64,000 nt of DNA from Kangiella sp. TOML190 (GCF_023706045.1 NZ_BQYL01000001.1:1178001-1242000), one strand, 5' to 3'; counted from the first letter of the stretch, positions 31,447-42,626 are shown. Translations and numbers: made by a program. The notes: generated from the letters alone by a model not told the origin.

Positions 31447-32049
31447 ATGGAAATTAGTTTGACAACTGGCGGCGCACTTGAAGTTTCTGAAGTGGCTTTC
31501 GGTCGTGAATTCAACGAGCCGTTAGTTCACCAAGTAGTAGTTGCTTATATGGCAGCTGCTCGCGCGGGTACTCGCGCTCAGAAAAACCGTAGCGCTGTAA
31601 GCGGTGGTGGTAAGAAGCCTTGGAAACAGAAAGGTTCTGGTCGTGCTCGTGCCGGTACTATTCGTTCTCCATTATGGCGTAAAGGTGGTGTGACTTTTGC
31701 TGCACAACCTCAAGACTACACGCAAAAAGTTAACAAGAAAATGTATCGCGGTGCGATCCAAAGCATCTTGAGTGAATTAGTTCGTCAAGAGCGTTTGATC
31801 GTGGTGGAAGAGTTCGCAGTAGAAGCTCCTAAGACTAAAGAGCTTGTTAGCAAACTTAAAGATTTAAACACTAAAGAAGCTTTGATCGTGACTGAGTCAG
31901 TTGACGAAAACTTGTTCTTGGCTTCTCGTAACTTGCATAAAGTTGACGTTCGTGACGTTGACGCTATCGACCCTGTTAGCCTAATTGGTTTTGACAAGGT
32001 GGTTATGACGGTTGCGGCAGTGAAGAAAATCGAGGAGAAATTAGGATGA
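31447..32049 (+). CDS. rplD: Large subunit ribosomal protein L4
   Basis: L4 (200 aa) lines the exit tunnel with its long basic loop ([20 protein letters not shown]) and represses the S10 operon in enterobacteria. The ATG at 31447 follows AAGGAG at good spacing. A TTG 6 nt upstream is rejected. The 3' end overlaps rplW by 4 nt. Confidence 0.97.
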   Translation: MEISLTTGGALEVSEVAFGREFNEPLVHQVVVAYMAAARAGTRAQKNRSAVSGGGKKPWKQKGSGRARAGTIRSPLWRKGGVTFAAQPQDYTQKVNKKMYRGAIQSILSELVRQERLIVVEEFAVEAPKTKELVSKLKDLNTKEALIVTESVDENLFLASRNLHKVDVRDVDAIDPVSLIGFDKVVMTVAAVKKIEEKLG

Positions 32050-32339
32050 ACCAAGAAAGAATCTTAAAAGTCCTAAAGGCACCTCACGTTTCTGAAAAAG
32101 CAACGATTTTGGCTGAGACAAACAATCAGTTTGTGTTCAAAGTGGCAGTTGATGCGACTAAGCGTGAAATCAAGAAAGCTGTTGAAACGTTATTCGAAGT
32201 TGAAGTCGATTCAGTTCGTACTTTAAACGTTAAAGGCAAAACGAAGCGTTTCGGTATGGTGCAAGGTAAGCGTGCCAACTGGAAAAAAGCTTACGTTTCA
32301 TTGAAGCCTGGTCAAGATCTTGACTTTGTGGCTGAGTAA
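32046..32339 (+). CDS. rplW: Large subunit ribosomal protein L23
   Basis: L23 (97 aa) sits at the tunnel exit and docks trigger factor and [11 protein letters not shown] carries the conserved Glu used for docking. It overlaps rplD by 4 nt (ATGA), which suggests translational coupling. Confidence 0.97.
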   Translation: MNQERILKVLKAPHVSEKATILAETNNQFVFKVAVDATKREIKKAVETLFEVEVDSVRTLNVKGKTKRFGMVQGKRANWKKAYVSLKPGQDLDFVAE

Positions 32340-32350
32340 GGAGACTAGTT

Positions 32351-33178
32351 ATGGCAGTAATTAAAGCTAAACCAACTTCTCCGGGCCGTCGCTTTGTCGT
32401 TAAGGTCGTTAACGAAGATTTGCATAAGGGTAAACCTCATGCTGCTTTGTTAGAGAAGAAATCAAGAAATGGTGGTCGTAACAACAACGGTCGTATTACC
32501 GTACGTCACGTTGGTGGTGGTCATAAGCAACACTACCGTGTTATCGACTTCAAGCGCAACAAAGATGCTATCCCGGCGACGGTTGAGCGTTTGGAATATG
32601 ATCCAAATCGCAGCGCCCATATCGCCTTAGTTTGCTATGCAGACGGTGAGCGTCGTTACATCATCGCACCAAAAGGCTTAAAGGCTGGTGCTCAGATTAT
32701 TTCTGGTGATGCAGCGCCGATCAAAGTGGGTAACACTTTGCCAATGCGTAATATTCCAACGGGTACTGTTATCCACAACATCGAGCTAAAACCTGGTAAA
32801 GGCGCGCAAATGGCGCGTTCTGCTGGCGCTTACGCTCAGTTAGTTGCGCGTGACGGTGCTTACGTTACTTTACGTCTTCGCTCTGGCGAAATGCGTAAAG
32901 TATTAGCCGAAGGTCGTGCGACTATCGGTGAAGTAGGTAACTCTGAGCATATGCTTCGTAGCCTAGGTAAAGCTGGTGCCACTCGCTGGCGCGGCGTTCG
33001 TCCTACGGTTCGTGGTGTAGCGATGAACCCAGTTGACCACCCGCATGGTGGTGGTGAAGGGCGTACCTCTGGTGGTCGTCATCCTGTAACTCCATGGGGT
33101 GTACCAACCAAGGGTAAGAAAACTCGTAAGAACAAGCGTACTGACAAGTTTATTGTCCGTCGTCGTAACAAGAAATAG
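32351..33178 (+). CDS. rplB: Large subunit ribosomal protein L2
   Basis: L2 (275 aa) is required for subunit association and peptidyl transfer. The C-terminal [19 protein letters not shown] motif includes the conserved histidine near the active site. Length and basic C-terminus are normal. It lies 11 nt after rplW. Confidence 0.98.
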   Translation: MAVIKAKPTSPGRRFVVKVVNEDLHKGKPHAALLEKKSRNGGRNNNGRITVRHVGGGHKQHYRVIDFKRNKDAIPATVERLEYDPNRSAHIALVCYADGERRYIIAPKGLKAGAQIISGDAAPIKVGNTLPMRNIPTGTVIHNIELKPGKGAQMARSAGAYAQLVARDGAYVTLRLRSGEMRKVLAEGRATIGEVGNSEHMLRSLGKAGATRWRGVRPTVRGVAMNPVDHPHGGGEGRTSGGRHPVTPWGVPTKGKKTRKNKRTDKFIVRRRNKK

Positions 33179-33189
33179 AGGACAGCATA

Positions 33190-33468
33190 GTGGCACGTTC
33201 ATTAAAGAAAGGCCCTTTCATTGACCTTCACTTATTGAAGAAGGTTGAGGAAGCTGCGGCCTCTGGCTCTAAAAAGCCAATTAAAACATGGTCTCGTCGT
33301 TCTACCGTTTTCCCGGAAATGGTTGGTTTGACGATTGCCGTTCACAATGGTCGTCAACACGTACCAGTTTTCGTTTCCGAAGACATGGTAGGCCACAAGT
33401 TGGGCGAGTTTGTATTAACTCGTACTTACTATGGTCACGATGTTGATAAAAAAGCCAAGAAGCGATAA
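33190..33468 (+). CDS. rpsS: Small subunit ribosomal protein S19
   Basis: S19 (92 aa) forms a head complex with S13 near the A-site finger. [16 protein letters not shown] and the [17 protein letters not shown] core are typical. The GTG start follows GAGGAC. It has the same length as the E. coli protein. Confidence 0.97.
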   Translation: MARSLKKGPFIDLHLLKKVEEAAASGSKKPIKTWSRRSTVFPEMVGLTIAVHNGRQHVPVFVSEDMVGHKLGEFVLTRTYYGHDVDKKAKKR

Positions 33469-33483
33469 GGCGAGGAGTGAAAG

Positions 33484-33816
33484 ATGGAAGTAGCAGCAAA
33501 ATTGCGTAACGCTAGCATCTCTGCACAGAAAATGCGTCTTGTGGCAGATCAAGTTCGTGGCTTACCAGTAGAAAAAGCATTGAACATTCTTGAATTCAGC
33601 CCTAAAAAAGCGGCTCGTCTAATCAAGAAAGTTCTTGAGTCTGCGATTGCAAACGCTGAGCACAACGAAGGCGCTGACATCGACGAATTAAAAGTTTCGG
33701 CTATTTTCGTTGACGAAGCAGCTACCGCTAAGCGTATGCGTCCGCGCGCGAAAGGTCGTGGCGACCGTATCTTGAAAAGATCAAGCCACGTTACTCTAAA
33801 AGTATCGGATAACTAG
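33484..33816 (+). CDS. rplV: Large subunit ribosomal protein L22
   Basis: L22 (110 aa) extends a beta-hairpin into the exit tunnel ([18 protein letters not shown]), the region altered in macrolide-resistant mutants. No deletion is visible there. GGCGAGGAG precedes the ATG. Confidence 0.97.
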   Translation: MEVAAKLRNASISAQKMRLVADQVRGLPVEKALNILEFSPKKAARLIKKVLESAIANAEHNEGADIDELKVSAIFVDEAATAKRMRPRAKGRGDRILKRSSHVTLKVSDN

Positions 33817-33826
33817 GAGAGATAGT

Positions 33827-34528
33827 ATGGGTCAAAAAGTACATCCTAATGGTATCCGCTTAGGTATCGTTAAGAAGCACACCGCAACTTGGTATGCTGA
33901 GCGCGGAGAATATGCGGATAACCTTGAAGGTGATATCAAAATCCGTAACTGGTTGGTTAAAGAATTGAAGAGCGCTTCAGTATCTCGTATCGACATCGAG
34001 CGTCCTGCGAAAGCGATCCGTGTGACTATTCACACCGCTCGTCCAGGTATCGTTATCGGTAAGAAAGGTGAAGATATCGAGAAATTACGCGCTAAAGTTA
34101 GCAACATGGCTGGCGTTCCTGCTCAAGTTTCAGTTGAGCAAATTCGTAAGCCTGAGTTAGATGCTAAATTGGTTGGTGATAACGTAGCTCAGCAATTAGA
34201 GCGCCGTGTAATGTTCCGTCGTGCTATGAAACGTGCGGTACAAAACGCTATGCGTGCTGGTGCAGAAGGTATCAAAATCCAGGTTAGTGGTCGTCTTGGC
34301 GGTGCTGAGATTGCTCGTTCTGAGTGGTATCGTGAAGGTCGTGTACCTTTGCATACACTTCGCGCGAACATCGATTACGCACACTGCGAAGCTTTGACTA
34401 CTTACGGCATCATCGGTATTAAAGTGTGGATTTTCAAAGGCGAAGTTCTTCCTGGTCAAGAAATTGTTGAACCAAAAGAAGATAAAAAACCTCGTCGCAG
34501 AAAGCCTGCACCACGAGCTAAGAAATAG
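33827..34528 (+). CDS. rpsC: Small subunit ribosomal protein S3
   Basis: S3 (233 aa) lines the mRNA entry channel and has helicase-related residues. A type II KH motif is visible ([17 protein letters not shown]). The C-terminal domain ([20 protein letters not shown]) is followed by a basic tail. It lies 10 nt after rplV. Confidence 0.98.
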   Translation: MGQKVHPNGIRLGIVKKHTATWYAERGEYADNLEGDIKIRNWLVKELKSASVSRIDIERPAKAIRVTIHTARPGIVIGKKGEDIEKLRAKVSNMAGVPAQVSVEQIRKPELDAKLVGDNVAQQLERRVMFRRAMKRAVQNAMRAGAEGIKIQVSGRLGGAEIARSEWYREGRVPLHTLRANIDYAHCEALTTYGIIGIKVWIFKGEVLPGQEIVEPKEDKKPRRRKPAPRAKK

Positions 34529-34540
34529 GGGTAGCGAATA

Positions 34541-34948
34541 ATGTTATTACCTAAAAGAACTAAATTCCGTAAGCAACATAAGCTGCGTAACCGTGGTTCT
34601 CAAACCATGAACGTTAGCTTCGGCGAATTCGGATTAAAAGCAACTGGCCGTGGTCGTATGACAGCTCGTCAAATCGAAGCTGCTCGTCGTGCCATGACTC
34701 GTCACATGAAGCGTCAAGGTAAAGTTTACATCCGTGTATTCCCTGACAAACCAATTACTAAAAAGCCATTAGAAGTTCGTATGGGTAAAGGTAAAGGTTC
34801 TGTTGAGTATTGGGTAGCACAGATTCAGCCTGGTCGCATGTTATATGAAGTAGAAGGTATTGACGAAGGTTTGGCGCGCGAAGCATTTGCTTTGGCAGCG
34901 GCTAAATTACCTTTCAAAACTACTTTCGTTAAACGTACGGTGATGTAA
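34541..34948 (+). CDS. rplP: Large subunit ribosomal protein L16
   Basis: L16 (135 aa) organises the A-site tRNA region of the 50[15 protein letters not shown] and [13 protein letters not shown] are conserved. The latter contains the region of the arginine hydroxylated by RoxA-type oxygenases in relatives. The stop overlaps the rpmC start by one base. Confidence 0.97.
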   Translation: MLLPKRTKFRKQHKLRNRGSQTMNVSFGEFGLKATGRGRMTARQIEAARRAMTRHMKRQGKVYIRVFPDKPITKKPLEVRMGKGKGSVEYWVAQIQPGRMLYEVEGIDEGLAREAFALAAAKLPFKTTFVKRTVM

Positions 34949-35139
34949 TGAAAGCTGTAGATTTGAGAGAGAAAAGCGTTGAAGAATTGAATGTGCAACT
35001 CGTTGAGTTGTTACAAGAACAGTTCAAAAAGCGTATGGAAAAAGCCACTGGGCAGATGGAAGCGACTCACGAAATTCGTGAAATCCGTCGTAACATCGCT
35101 CGTGTTAAAACCATCATCAACCAGAAGGCGGGTTCATAA
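34948..35139 (+). CDS. rpmC: Large subunit ribosomal protein L29
   Basis: L29 (63 aa) is a two-helix protein next to L23 at the tunnel exit. The motif [16 protein letters not shown] is typical. Both ends overlap neighbouring genes by one base (TAATG), so it is probably translationally coupled. Confidence 0.96.
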   Translation: MKAVDLREKSVEELNVQLVELLQEQFKKRMEKATGQMEATHEIREIRRNIARVKTIINQKAGS

Positions 35140-35396
35140 TGAGCACTGAATCAATTCAACGCACATTACAAGGCAAAGTCGTCAGTGACAAGATGGATAA
35201 GTCCATTACGGTTCTTATCGAACGTCAAGTGAAGCACCCAATCTATGGGAAATTCATCAAGCGTTCTACTAAGATCCACGCACACGATGAAGCCAATGAG
35301 TGCAAAATGGGTGATGTAGTTACGATAGCTGAGTGTCGTCCACTGTCAAAAACCAAATCGTTTAAATTGGTTGAGATTGTAGAAAGCGCAAGCTAA
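35139..35396 (+). CDS. rpsQ: Small subunit ribosomal protein S17
   Basis: S17 (85 aa) is a primary 16S-binding OB-fold protein. [20 protein letters not shown] and [13 protein letters not shown] match the family. It is the last gene of the S10 operon. A dyad follows (AACCCC near 35413 with GGGGTT near 35438) without a clear T run. Confidence 0.96.
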   Translation: MSTESIQRTLQGKVVSDKMDKSITVLIERQVKHPIYGKFIKRSTKIHAHDEANECKMGDVVTIAECRPLSKTKSFKLVEIVESAS

Positions 35397-35441
35397 CAAA
35401 ACTGTGTCGGTTAACCCCGAAGGAGTCATTTCCATTTGGGG

Positions 35442-35479
35442 TTAGGAATTTTAGAAATTTAATGGTATACTCTCGCGCC
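35442..35479 (+). promoter_or_regulatory. Promoter of the spc operon (rplN)
   Basis: A good -10, TATACT (35466-35471), is followed by discriminator CTCGCGCC. The -35 is weak (TTAGGA at 35442 with 18-bp spacing). The CGCGYCC core after the -10 matches the other r-protein promoters. The start would be about 30 nt before rplN. Confidence 0.6.
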
Positions 35480-35509
35480 ATTTTAGCGCGGGTTTAAGCG
35501 GAGAAAACC

Positions 35510-35878
35510 ATGATCCAGATGCAATCAATGCTAGACGTAGCTGATAATTCAGGCGCTCGTCGAGTAATGTGTATTAAAGTGCTGGGTGGTTCGCATCGCC
35601 GTTATGCTAACGTTGGTGACGTTATCAAGGTGAGCGTAAAAGAAGCGATTCCACGCGGTAAAGTTAAAAAAGGTGACGTGTTGAACGCGGTTGTTGTTCG
35701 TACTCGTAAAGGCGTACGTCGTCCAGACGGATCTTTGATCAAGTTTGACGGTAATGCGGCAGTAATGTTGAACAACAACTTGCAACCAATCGGTACTCGT
35801 ATTTTTGGACCTGTGACACGTGAATTACGTGGTGACAAGTTCATGAAGATCGTATCACTTGCACCTGAAGTATTGTAA
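35510..35878 (+). CDS. rplN: Large subunit ribosomal protein L14
   Basis: L14 (122 aa) forms inter-subunit bridges and is the target of the silencing factor Rsf[19 protein letters not shown] and [16 protein letters not shown]-like sequence ([16 protein letters not shown]) match the family. It is the first gene of the spc operon. Confidence 0.98.
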   Translation: MIQMQSMLDVADNSGARRVMCIKVLGGSHRRYANVGDVIKVSVKEAIPRGKVKKGDVLNAVVVRTRKGVRRPDGSLIKFDGNAAVMLNNNLQPIGTRIFGPVTRELRGDKFMKIVSLAPEVL

Positions 35879-35891
35879 GAGAGATAAGATC

Positions 35892-36209
35892 ATGCAAAAG
35901 ATTAAGAAAGACGACGAAGTCATCGTAATCGCAGGCAAAGATAAAGGTAAACGCGGCACTGTAAACCGCATCTTACCAAATGGCCGCGTGATTGTTTCAG
36001 GCGTTAACTTGGTTAAGAAACACCAAAAACCAAGCCAAGGCGCTGACGGTATGCCTGTTGAGGGCGGTATCGTAGAAAAAGAAGCGGCATTAGATTTATC
36101 CAACGTTGCGATTTATAACCCTGAGACTGGTAAAGCTGACCGTGTTGGCATCAAAGTCGAAGAAGGTAAAAAATCACGCTTCTTTAAGAAAACTGGCGGT
36201 GCGATCTAA
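35892..36209 (+). CDS. rplX: Large subunit ribosomal protein L24
   Basis: L24 (105 aa) is an assembly-initiating 23S-binding protein with an N-terminal KOW motif ([16 protein letters not shown]). The ATG at 35892 gives the family length. An in-frame ATG at 35859 would overlap rplN and add a non-conserved extension, so it is rejected. Confidence 0.97.
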   Translation: MQKIKKDDEVIVIAGKDKGKRGTVNRILPNGRVIVSGVNLVKKHQKPSQGADGMPVEGGIVEKEAALDLSNVAIYNPETGKADRVGIKVEEGKKSRFFKKTGGAI

Positions 36210-36261
36210 TCGCTCCACTGGTTGTTGAGAAAGAGTTTATTTTAAATAGGTAATTATTAAG

Positions 36262-36801
36262 ATGGCGAAACTGCACAACTTTTATAAAGAGACTGTAGTA
36301 GACCAACTTCAAGAGAAGTTTGGTTTCAAGTCAGTTATGCAAGTCCCACGCATTACCAAGATCACATTAAACATGGGTCTGGGTGAAGCTATTGCGGACA
36401 AGAAAATACTGGAACACGCAGTCAACGATATGACCGCAATCTCAGGCCAAAAGCCGGTTATCACTAAAGCTCGCAAATCTGTTGCTGGCTTTAAAATTCG
36501 TGATGACTACCCGATTGGTTGCAAGGTAACCCTACGCGGTGAGCGTATGTGGGAATTCCTTGAGCGTTTCATTTCAATTGCGATTCCTCGTATTCGTGAC
36601 TTCCGTGGTTTAAATCCTAAATCATTCGACGGTCGCGGTAACTATTCTGTAGGTATCAAAGAGCAAATCATTTTCCCTGAAATTGATTATGACAAAGTTG
36701 ATAAAATCCGTGGTATGGACATTACCATCACTACGACTGCAGCTAACAACGAAGAAGGACGTGCTTTATTAGATGCGTTCAACTTCCCATTGAAATCATA
36801 A
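36262..36801 (+). CDS. rplE: Large subunit ribosomal protein L5
   Basis: L5 (179 aa) binds 5S rRNA and contacts P-site tRNA and S13. The [19 protein letters not shown] and [18 protein letters not shown] segments are typical. The 52-nt rplX-rplE gap is where S8 binds to repress the spc operon in E. coli. I could not see a clear S8 site. Confidence 0.98.
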   Translation: MAKLHNFYKETVVDQLQEKFGFKSVMQVPRITKITLNMGLGEAIADKKILEHAVNDMTAISGQKPVITKARKSVAGFKIRDDYPIGCKVTLRGERMWEFLERFISIAIPRIRDFRGLNPKSFDGRGNYSVGIKEQIIFPEIDYDKVDKIRGMDITITTTAANNEEGRALLDAFNFPLKS

Positions 36802-36811
36802 GGAACGCGCA

Positions 36812-37117
36812 ATGGCTAAAACATCTATGGTTCAGCGCGAACTAAAGCGCACCAAAACAGTGGCTAAATTCGCAGCAAAACGTGCGGAGCTTAAAGCAAT
36901 CATTAACAATCCTAAGTCTTCTGAAGAAGAGGTTTGGGAAGCACAAGTGAAATTGCAAAAGCTACCACGTGACGCAAGTCCTTCTCGTCAACGTAACCGT
37001 TGTCGTGTCACAGGTCGTCCTCACGCTTACTTACGTAAATTCGGTCTTTGCCGTAACAAATTACGTGAGCACGCGATGAAAGGTGACGTTCCTGGTTTAG
37101 TTAAAGCAAGCTGGTAG
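36812..37117 (+). CDS. rpsN: Small subunit ribosomal protein S14 (zinc-free type)
   Basis: S14 (101 aa) belongs to the long zinc-independent class, since the CxxC pairs of the short class are absent. [20 protein letters not shown] is the signature. It lies between rplE and rpsH as usual. Confidence 0.97.
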   Translation: MAKTSMVQRELKRTKTVAKFAAKRAELKAIINNPKSSEEEVWEAQVKLQKLPRDASPSRQRNRCRVTGRPHAYLRKFGLCRNKLREHAMKGDVPGLVKASW

Positions 37118-37132
37118 TCGGGAGAATAGATC

Positions 37133-37525
37133 ATGAGTATGCAAGATCCTATTGCAGATATGTTGACTCGTATTCGTAACGGCCAAGCTGCTGCGAAGAA
37201 AAGCGTAAACATGCCTGCTTCAAAATTAAAAGCATCAATTGCACAAGTATTGACTGATGAAGGTTTCATCAGCGGTTTTAGTGTTTCTGACGAAGTCAAA
37301 GCGACTATGACGGTTGAATTGAAATACCATCAAGGTCGTCCAGTAATTGATGAGTTAAAGCGTGTAAGCCGTCCAGGTTTACGTATCTACAAAAAAGTAG
37401 ACGAGTTACCGAAAGTTATCGGTGGTTTGGGCGTTTCCATTATTTCAACCTCGAAAGGTGTCATGAGCGATCGTGCGGCGCGTAAAGCGGGCCACGGTGG
37501 TGAAGTCATCTGCACTGTAGCGTAA
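37133..37525 (+). CDS. rpsH: Small subunit ribosomal protein S8
   Basis: S8 (130 aa) is a primary 16S-binding protein and the autogenous repressor of the spc operon in enterobacteria. [18 protein letters not shown] and the C-terminal [19 protein letters not shown] match. GGGAGAA precedes the start. Confidence 0.98.
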   Translation: MSMQDPIADMLTRIRNGQAAAKKSVNMPASKLKASIAQVLTDEGFISGFSVSDEVKATMTVELKYHQGRPVIDELKRVSRPGLRIYKKVDELPKVIGGLGVSIISTSKGVMSDRAARKAGHGGEVICTVA

Positions 37526-37537
37526 GGGGAGTTTAAG

Positions 37538-38068
37538 ATGTCACGTGTAGCAAAAAGCGCTGTATCTATCCCTTCAGGTGTTGACATCAACATCAAAGAC
37601 GGCGTGATCAGTGTAAAAGGTTCAAAAGCAACCCTTGAGCAAGCGTTGCACCAAGACGTAGTAGTTAAAGTTGAAGACGGCGAAGTTACTTTCGTTCCTT
37701 CAGACTCTGCTACTAACTGGGCAATGGCCGGTACTTTCCGTTCACTAGTTAACAACATGGTTGTTGGCGTAACTGATGGTTTTGAAAAGAAGCTTCAGTT
37801 AGTGGGTGTTGGTTATCGTGCAAACGTTCAAGGCAAGAAAGTTAACTTAACCCTGGGTTTCTCGCATCCTGTAGTTCACGAAGTTCCAGAAGGCATCACA
37901 GTTGAAGCGCCTTCGCAAACGGAACTAGTGATCAAGGGTGCGGACAAGCAAGTTGTTGGCGAAGTCGCGGCGAAAATTCGCGCTTACCGTCCACCAGAGC
38001 CTTATAAAGGTAAAGGTGTACGTTACGTTGACGAGCACATTGTTCGTAAAGAAGCTAAGAAGAAATAG
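37538..38068 (+). CDS. rplF: Large subunit ribosomal protein L6
   Basis: L6 (176 aa) lies near the sarcin-ricin loop and has two similar domains. The signature [17 protein letters not shown] is present near the C-terminus. It is spaced 12 nt after rpsH. Confidence 0.98.
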   Translation: MSRVAKSAVSIPSGVDINIKDGVISVKGSKATLEQALHQDVVVKVEDGEVTFVPSDSATNWAMAGTFRSLVNNMVVGVTDGFEKKLQLVGVGYRANVQGKKVNLTLGFSHPVVHEVPEGITVEAPSQTELVIKGADKQVVGEVAAKIRAYRPPEPYKGKGVRYVDEHIVRKEAKKK

Positions 38069-38081
38069 TAGGGCTTAAGAG

Positions 38082-38435
38082 ATGAAAAAGAAAATTCAAC
38101 GTATTCGTCGTGCGACTAAAAGCCGCGCGAAAATGCACGAGTTAGGCGCTAACCGCCTAGTCGTGAACAGAACGCCTCGTCATATTTACGCTCAAGTAAT
38201 TTCTGGCGAAAATGGTTCTGTAATTGCTAGTGCTTCTACGGTTGAAAAGTCAGTTCGCGGTGACGTGAAGTCGACTGGTAACGTAGATGCAGCTAAGCAT
38301 GTTGGCACTCTAGTAGCGGAGCGTGCTTTGGAAGCGGGCGTAAAGCAAGTTGCTTTTGACCGTAGTGGTTTCAAATATCATGGTCGTGTGCAAGCGTTAG
38401 CTGATGCGGCTCGTGAAAAAGGCTTACAATTCTAA
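38082..38435 (+). CDS. rplR: Large subunit ribosomal protein L18
   Basis: L18 (117 aa) carries 5S rRNA into the 50S subunit. [16 protein letters not shown] and [20 protein letters not shown] are typical. Length equals the E. coli protein. Confidence 0.98.
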   Translation: MKKKIQRIRRATKSRAKMHELGANRLVVNRTPRHIYAQVISGENGSVIASASTVEKSVRGDVKSTGNVDAAKHVGTLVAERALEAGVKQVAFDRSGFKYHGRVQALADAAREKGLQF

Positions 38436-38446
38436 GGTGACGACAG

Positions 38447-38950
38447 ATGGCTAGAGAAGTAGAAAATCAAGAAGGTTTAGTTGAGAAATTAGTCAACGTA
38501 AACCGTGTTGCTAAAGTAGTTAAAGGTGGTCGTATCTTCGGTTTCACAGCTTTGACTGTTGTTGGTGATGGTAAAGGTAAAATCGGTTTCGGTCGTGGTA
38601 AGTCGAAAGAAGTTCCAACTGCTATTCAAAAAGCAATGGAGCAAGCTCGTCGCAACATGATCCAAGTGGATTTGAAAGACGGTCACACTTTGCAACACCC
38701 AATTAATGCTCGTCACGGCGCATCAAAAGTGTATATGCAACCAGCCTCTGAAGGTACTGGTATCATCGCTGGTGGTGCAATGCGTGCGGTATTCGAAGTG
38801 CTTGGCGTACAAAACGTTTTAGCGAAAAGCGTAGGCTCTACAAACCCAATTAACATCGTTCGTGCAACGATTAACGGTTTGAAGCAAATGTCTTCTCCTG
38901 AAGCTATGGCGTCTAAGCGTGGCAAAACTGTAGAAGAGATTTTGGACTAA
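38447..38950 (+). CDS. rpsE: Small subunit ribosomal protein S5
   Basis: S5 (167 aa) affects accuracy and lines the mRNA entry site. The dsRNA-binding-like N-terminal domain ([29 protein letters not shown]) and the C-terminal [14 protein letters not shown] segment are intact. Confidence 0.98.
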   Translation: MAREVENQEGLVEKLVNVNRVAKVVKGGRIFGFTALTVVGDGKGKIGFGRGKSKEVPTAIQKAMEQARRNMIQVDLKDGHTLQHPINARHGASKVYMQPASEGTGIIAGGAMRAVFEVLGVQNVLAKSVGSTNPINIVRATINGLKQMSSPEAMASKRGKTVEEILD

Positions 38951-38954
38951 GACA

Positions 38955-39137
38955 ATGGCTAAGAAAATGATGAAAGTAACGCAGACGCGTTCTAGCATTG
39001 GCCGCTTAAAAGCGCATAAAGCGTGTTTAACTGGCTTAGGCTTGCGTCGCATCGGTCATACGGTTGAAGTTGAAGATACCCCTTCAACTCGCGGTATGGT
39101 AAACAAAGTTTACTACATGGTTTCTGTAGAGGAGTAA
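38955..39137 (+). CDS. rpmD: Large subunit ribosomal protein L30
   Basis: L30 (60 aa) is a small 23S-binding protein. [20 protein letters not shown] and [17 protein letters not shown] match the bacterial family. It lies 4 nt after rpsE and 4 nt before rplO. Confidence 0.97.
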   Translation: MAKKMMKVTQTRSSIGRLKAHKACLTGLGLRRIGHTVEVEDTPSTRGMVNKVYYMVSVEE

Positions 39138-39141
39138 TGAC

Positions 39142-39603
39142 ATGCGTTTAAATACTTTAATGCCAGCTCCTGGTAGTAAGAAAAAAGCCAAACGTGTTGG
39201 TCGTGGTATCGGTTCTACCGATGGTAAGACTGCAGGTCGTGGTCACAAGGGTTTGAAATCGCGTTCTGGCGGTAAAGTGAAAATCGGTTTTGAAGGTGGT
39301 CAAATGCCTTTGAAACAGCGCTTACCTAAGTTCGGTTTCAAATCACGCAAAGCTTTGGTTTCGGCTGAAGTTCGCCTTGGTGAGTTGGCTAAAGTTGAAG
39401 GTGAAGTAGTGGATATGTTGAGCTTGAAAAAAGCGGGCATCATCACTAACAACATCCAAAACGTTAAAATTATGTTGTCTGGCGAGATTGATCGTGCGGT
39501 AACCGTGACTGGCGGTATTCGTGTGACTAAAGGCGCTAAAGCGGCTATCGAAGCGGCAGGCGGCAAAGTGGAAGAGGCTGCCCAAGAAGAGGCGCAAAGC
39601 TAA
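39142..39603 (+). CDS. rplO: Large subunit ribosomal protein L15
   Basis: L15 (153 aa) binds several 23S domains late in assembly. The Gly/Lys-rich N-terminus ([20 protein letters not shown]) and [18 protein letters not shown] are conserved. The Glu/Ala-rich C-terminal tail makes it slightly longer than E. coli L15. The stop shares one base with the secY start. Confidence 0.97.
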   Translation: MRLNTLMPAPGSKKKAKRVGRGIGSTDGKTAGRGHKGLKSRSGGKVKIGFEGGQMPLKQRLPKFGFKSRKALVSAEVRLGELAKVEGEVVDMLSLKKAGIITNNIQNVKIMLSGEIDRAVTVTGGIRVTKGAKAAIEAAGGKVEEAAQEEAQS

Positions 39604-40943
39604 TGGCCTTGAATCCACAGCAACTCGCGAAAAGCGGTGGCTTATCGGAGCTCAAACAGCGTTTGCTGTTTGTGCTTCTTGCTATTGTGGTATTCCGTAT
39701 TGGATCTTTTATTCCGGTTCCTGGAGTTAATGGTCAGGTATTAGCTGACTTCTTGGCTCAACAAACCGGTATTTTTGATCTGTTCAACGTATTCTCAGGC
39801 GGTGCGCTTGAGCGTGCTTCGGTTTTTGCATTGGGTATCATGCCGTACATCTCGGCATCGATTATCATGCAAATCTTGAGCTACGTTGATCCACGTTTAA
39901 AAGAACTGAAGAAAGATGGTCAAACAGGCCAGCGCAAAATCAACCAATACACTCGTTATTTCACGGTGGTATTGGCTACGGTTCAAGCCTTTGGTATGGC
40001 GACTCAGCTACCAAAGATGATCCCTGGTTTGGTGGATAATCCTGACATCTCTTTCTACTTCGTTGCTATCGTAACGTTGGTAACGGGGACTATGTTCTTG
40101 ATGTGGCTTGGTGAGCAAATCACTGAGCGTGGTATTGGTAATGGTATCTCTATCATTATCTTGGTTGGTATCGTTGCGGGTCTACCGCCTTCAATCGCCC
40201 AAATGTTCTCGGAAGCCTATGATGGCACTCGTAACATTCTGGAAGTATTGATCTTCGCTATTTTTGCCCTAGGCGTGATTTATTTCATCGTTTGGGTCGA
40301 ACGCGCGATGCGTCGTATCACCATTAACTACGCGAAACGCCAACAAGGCAACAAAGTTTACGCAGCCCAAAGCTCTTACTTGCCGTTAAAAGTTAATATG
40401 GCGGGTGTAATCCCTGCGATCTTTGCCTCAAGTATCGTCTTGTTCCCAAGTACTTTATTGTCTTGGTTCTCGACCGGTTCGGGCGAAGTGACTTGGTTTA
40501 CAACTTTGGCGCAGAACTTACAGCCAGGTAAGCCTGTATATATGCTGATGTATGCAGCGGGTATTATTTTCTTTGCGTTCTTCTATACCGCATTGACTCA
40601 AAACCCACGCGACACAGCTGAGAATTTAAAGAAGCAAGGTGCATTCATTCCAGGTATTCGTCCTGGTCAACAAACTGCCAGCTATCTTGATAAAGTGACT
40701 ACTCGCCTAACATTCTGGGGCGCGCTTTACATGACCGCGGTCTGTTTGTTACCTGAATTTTTGATCTTGTTCTTTAATTATCCGTTCTACTTTGGTGGAA
40801 CATCACTACTGATTATTATTGTTGTAGCCATTGATTTTATGGCGCAAGTGCAAGCGCACTTGATGTCACAACAATATGACTCAGTGCTAAAGAAAGCGAA
40901 TCTTCACAAACAAGGCCCTGGCGGTCGTGTTCGTGGACGCTAA
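39603..40943 (+). CDS. secY: Preprotein translocase subunit SecY
   Basis: SecY (446 aa) is the pore of the SecYEG channel and has ten predicted membrane helices. [12 protein letters not shown] follows the first helix, and [15 protein letters not shown] and the cytoplasmic loop [18 protein letters not shown] are conserved. It is coupled to rplO by a one-base overlap, which keeps membrane translocon synthesis tied to ribosome synthesis. Confidence 0.98.
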   Translation: MALNPQQLAKSGGLSELKQRLLFVLLAIVVFRIGSFIPVPGVNGQVLADFLAQQTGIFDLFNVFSGGALERASVFALGIMPYISASIIMQILSYVDPRLKELKKDGQTGQRKINQYTRYFTVVLATVQAFGMATQLPKMIPGLVDNPDISFYFVAIVTLVTGTMFLMWLGEQITERGIGNGISIIILVGIVAGLPPSIAQMFSEAYDGTRNILEVLIFAIFALGVIYFIVWVERAMRRITINYAKRQQGNKVYAAQSSYLPLKVNMAGVIPAIFASSIVLFPSTLLSWFSTGSGEVTWFTTLAQNLQPGKPVYMLMYAAGIIFFAFFYTALTQNPRDTAENLKKQGAFIPGIRPGQQTASYLDKVTTRLTFWGALYMTAVCLLPEFLILFFNYPFYFGGTSLLIIIVVAIDFMAQVQAHLMSQQYDSVLKKANLHKQGPGGRVRGR

Positions 40944-40960
40944 GGATGTTGGAGTAGCAA

Positions 40961-41074
40961 ATGAAAGTTCGTGCTTCTGTTAAAAAAATGTGCCGTAACT
41001 GTAAAGTGATCCGTCGTCACGGTGCAGTTCGTGTAATTTGTACTGACCCACGCCATAAACAGCGTCAAGGTTAG
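40961..41074 (+). CDS. rpmJ: Large subunit ribosomal protein L36
   Basis: A 37-aa protein starting [19 protein letters not shown] and ending KQRQG. Zinc ligands C11, C14, C27 and H32 are all present, so this is the zinc-binding form. GGAG precedes the ATG. It follows secY as in E. coli. Confidence 0.97.
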   Translation: MKVRASVKKMCRNCKVIRRHGAVRVICTDPRHKQRQG

Positions 41075-41087
41075 TGAATTTAATTGG

Positions 41088-41131
41088 TTGATTTTTGCGC
41101 TTTGAAGGGCTAGAATACGCGCCCTTTCAAA
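41088..41131 (+). promoter_or_regulatory. Promoter of the alpha operon (rpsM), -10 inside an inverted repeat
   Basis: TTGATT (41088-41093), a 17-bp spacer, TAGAAT (41111-41116), discriminator ACGCGCCC. TTTGAAGGGC (41101-41110) and GCCCTTTCAAA (41121-41131) form an inverted repeat with one extra T that encloses the -10. It shares the CGCGYCC core with three other r-protein promoters. Confidence 0.75.
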
Positions 41132-41165
41132 GCTTGCTTAATCAAAATTTTAGGAGAAACTGTTA

Positions 41166-41522
41166 ATGGCTCGTATAGCTGGTATTAACATTCCGGTACA
41201 TAAGCATGCTGAGATCGCATTGACCGCTATCTATGGTATCGGTCGTCCTCGTGCACAGGCTATCTGTGCTGATGCAGGGGTAGAACCTACTGCAAAGATC
41301 AGAGATTTGAACGAAGACCAAATTGAAAATCTACGTAACGAGGTGAGCAAATTTACCGTTGAAGGTGATTTGCGTCGCGAAATCAACATGAATATTAAAC
41401 GTTTGATGGACTTGGGTTGTTTCCGAGGCATTCGTCACCGTCGTAACTTGCCACTTCGTGGTCAACGTACGAAGACAAACGCCCGTACCCGTAAAGGTCC
41501 TCGCAAACCTATTAAGAAATAA
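41166..41522 (+). CDS. rpsM: Small subunit ribosomal protein S13
   Basis: S13 (118 aa) bridges the subunits and contacts P-site tRNA with its basic tail. [19 protein letters not shown] and [18 protein letters not shown] are typical. It is the first gene of the alpha operon. Confidence 0.98.
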   Translation: MARIAGINIPVHKHAEIALTAIYGIGRPRAQAICADAGVEPTAKIRDLNEDQIENLRNEVSKFTVEGDLRREINMNIKRLMDLGCFRGIRHRRNLPLRGQRTKTNARTRKGPRKPIKK

Positions 41523-41539
41523 TTTAGGTATTATTAAAC

Positions 41540-41929
41540 ATGGCTAAATCACCTCGTTCTACGAAAAAGAAAGTCAAAAAGCATGTTGTTGATGGTATGG
41601 CGCACATTCACGCGTCATTTAACAATACCATCATCACCATCACAGACCGCCAAGGCAATGCTCTTTCATGGGCAACTGCTGGTGGTTCTGGCTTCCGTGG
41701 TTCACGTAAATCTACTCCATTTGCTGCACAGGTTGCGTCTGATCGCGCTGCGCAAGTAGTAAAAGAAATGGGTATGAAGAATGTTGAAGTATTTGTTAAA
41801 GGTCCTGGACCAGGTCGTGAATCTGCGGTGCGTGCATTAAACGCTGCGGGTTTTAAGATCACTAACATTACTGACGTGACACCAATCCCTCATAACGGTT
41901 GTCGTCCGCCTAAAAAGCGTCGCGTCTAA
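41540..41929 (+). CDS. rpsK: Small subunit ribosomal protein S11
   Basis: S11 (129 aa) shapes the platform near the E-site m[23 protein letters not shown] and [14 protein letters not shown] are conserved, and the C-terminal [13 protein letters not shown] is complete. Confidence 0.98.
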   Translation: MAKSPRSTKKKVKKHVVDGMAHIHASFNNTIITITDRQGNALSWATAGGSGFRGSRKSTPFAAQVASDRAAQVVKEMGMKNVEVFVKGPGPGRESAVRALNAAGFKITNITDVTPIPHNGCRPPKKRRV

Positions 41930-41953
41930 CCTAGAGCTTAACGGGAGTTTAAA

Positions 41954-42574
41954 ATGGCTAGATATTTAGGTCCAAAACTTAAATTGTCGCGTCGCGAAGG
42001 TGTCGATCTAGGACACAAATCAGGCGTTCGTGCAATTGAGACTAAATGTAAAATTGAAACAAAACCAGGTCAACACGGTGCCGGTCGTGGTCGCTTGTCA
42101 GACTATGGTTTACAGTTACGTGAAAAGCAAAAAGTTCGTCGTATCTACGGTGTACTAGAGCGTCAATTCCGTAACTACTATAAAGAAGCTGATCGTCTTA
42201 AAGGCGCAACTGGTGGTAACTTGTTGCAACTTTTAGAGTCACGCTTGGATAACGTGGTTTTCCGCATGGGCTATGCTGCTACGCGCAACGAAGCTCGTCA
42301 ACTAGTAAGCCACAAAGCAATCCTTGTTAATGGCAAACCAGTAAACATTCCTTCATACGTAGTTAAGTCTGAAGATGTGGTTTCTGTGCGCGAAAGATGT
42401 CAAAAGCAAGCGCGTATCGTAGCTGCTTTGGAATTGGCTGCACAGCGCGATAAGCCTGAGTGGATTGACGTTGATGCGAAGAAAATGGAAGGCACTTTCA
42501 AGCGCCAACCAGAGCGTTCTGAACTAGACGCTAGCATTAATGAAAACCTAATTGTGGAGCTTTACTCGAAGTAA
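41954..42574 (+). CDS. rpsD: Small subunit ribosomal protein S4
   Basis: S4 (206 aa) starts 30S assembly and is the translational repressor of the alpha operon in E. coli. The N-terminal domain ([19 protein letters not shown]) and the S4 RNA-binding fold ([20 protein letters not shown]) are intact. Confidence 0.98.
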   Translation: MARYLGPKLKLSRREGVDLGHKSGVRAIETKCKIETKPGQHGAGRGRLSDYGLQLREKQKVRRIYGVLERQFRNYYKEADRLKGATGGNLLQLLESRLDNVVFRMGYAATRNEARQLVSHKAILVNGKPVNIPSYVVKSEDVVSVRERCQKQARIVAALELAAQRDKPEWIDVDAKKMEGTFKRQPERSELDASINENLIVELYSK

Positions 42575-42596
42575 TCCATAGCGGTTTGAAACGCCA

Positions 42597-42626
42597 AAGC
42601 CTGAGAGTTTTTACTATCAGGCTTTT
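42597..42626 (+). terminator. Weak terminator-like hairpin between rpsD and rpoA
   Basis: AAGCCTGA (42597-42604) pairs with TCAGGCTT (42617-42624), followed by TT then G. The short T run suggests partial termination or an mRNA-processing hairpin that would tune rpoA relative to ribosomal proteins. Confidence 0.5.
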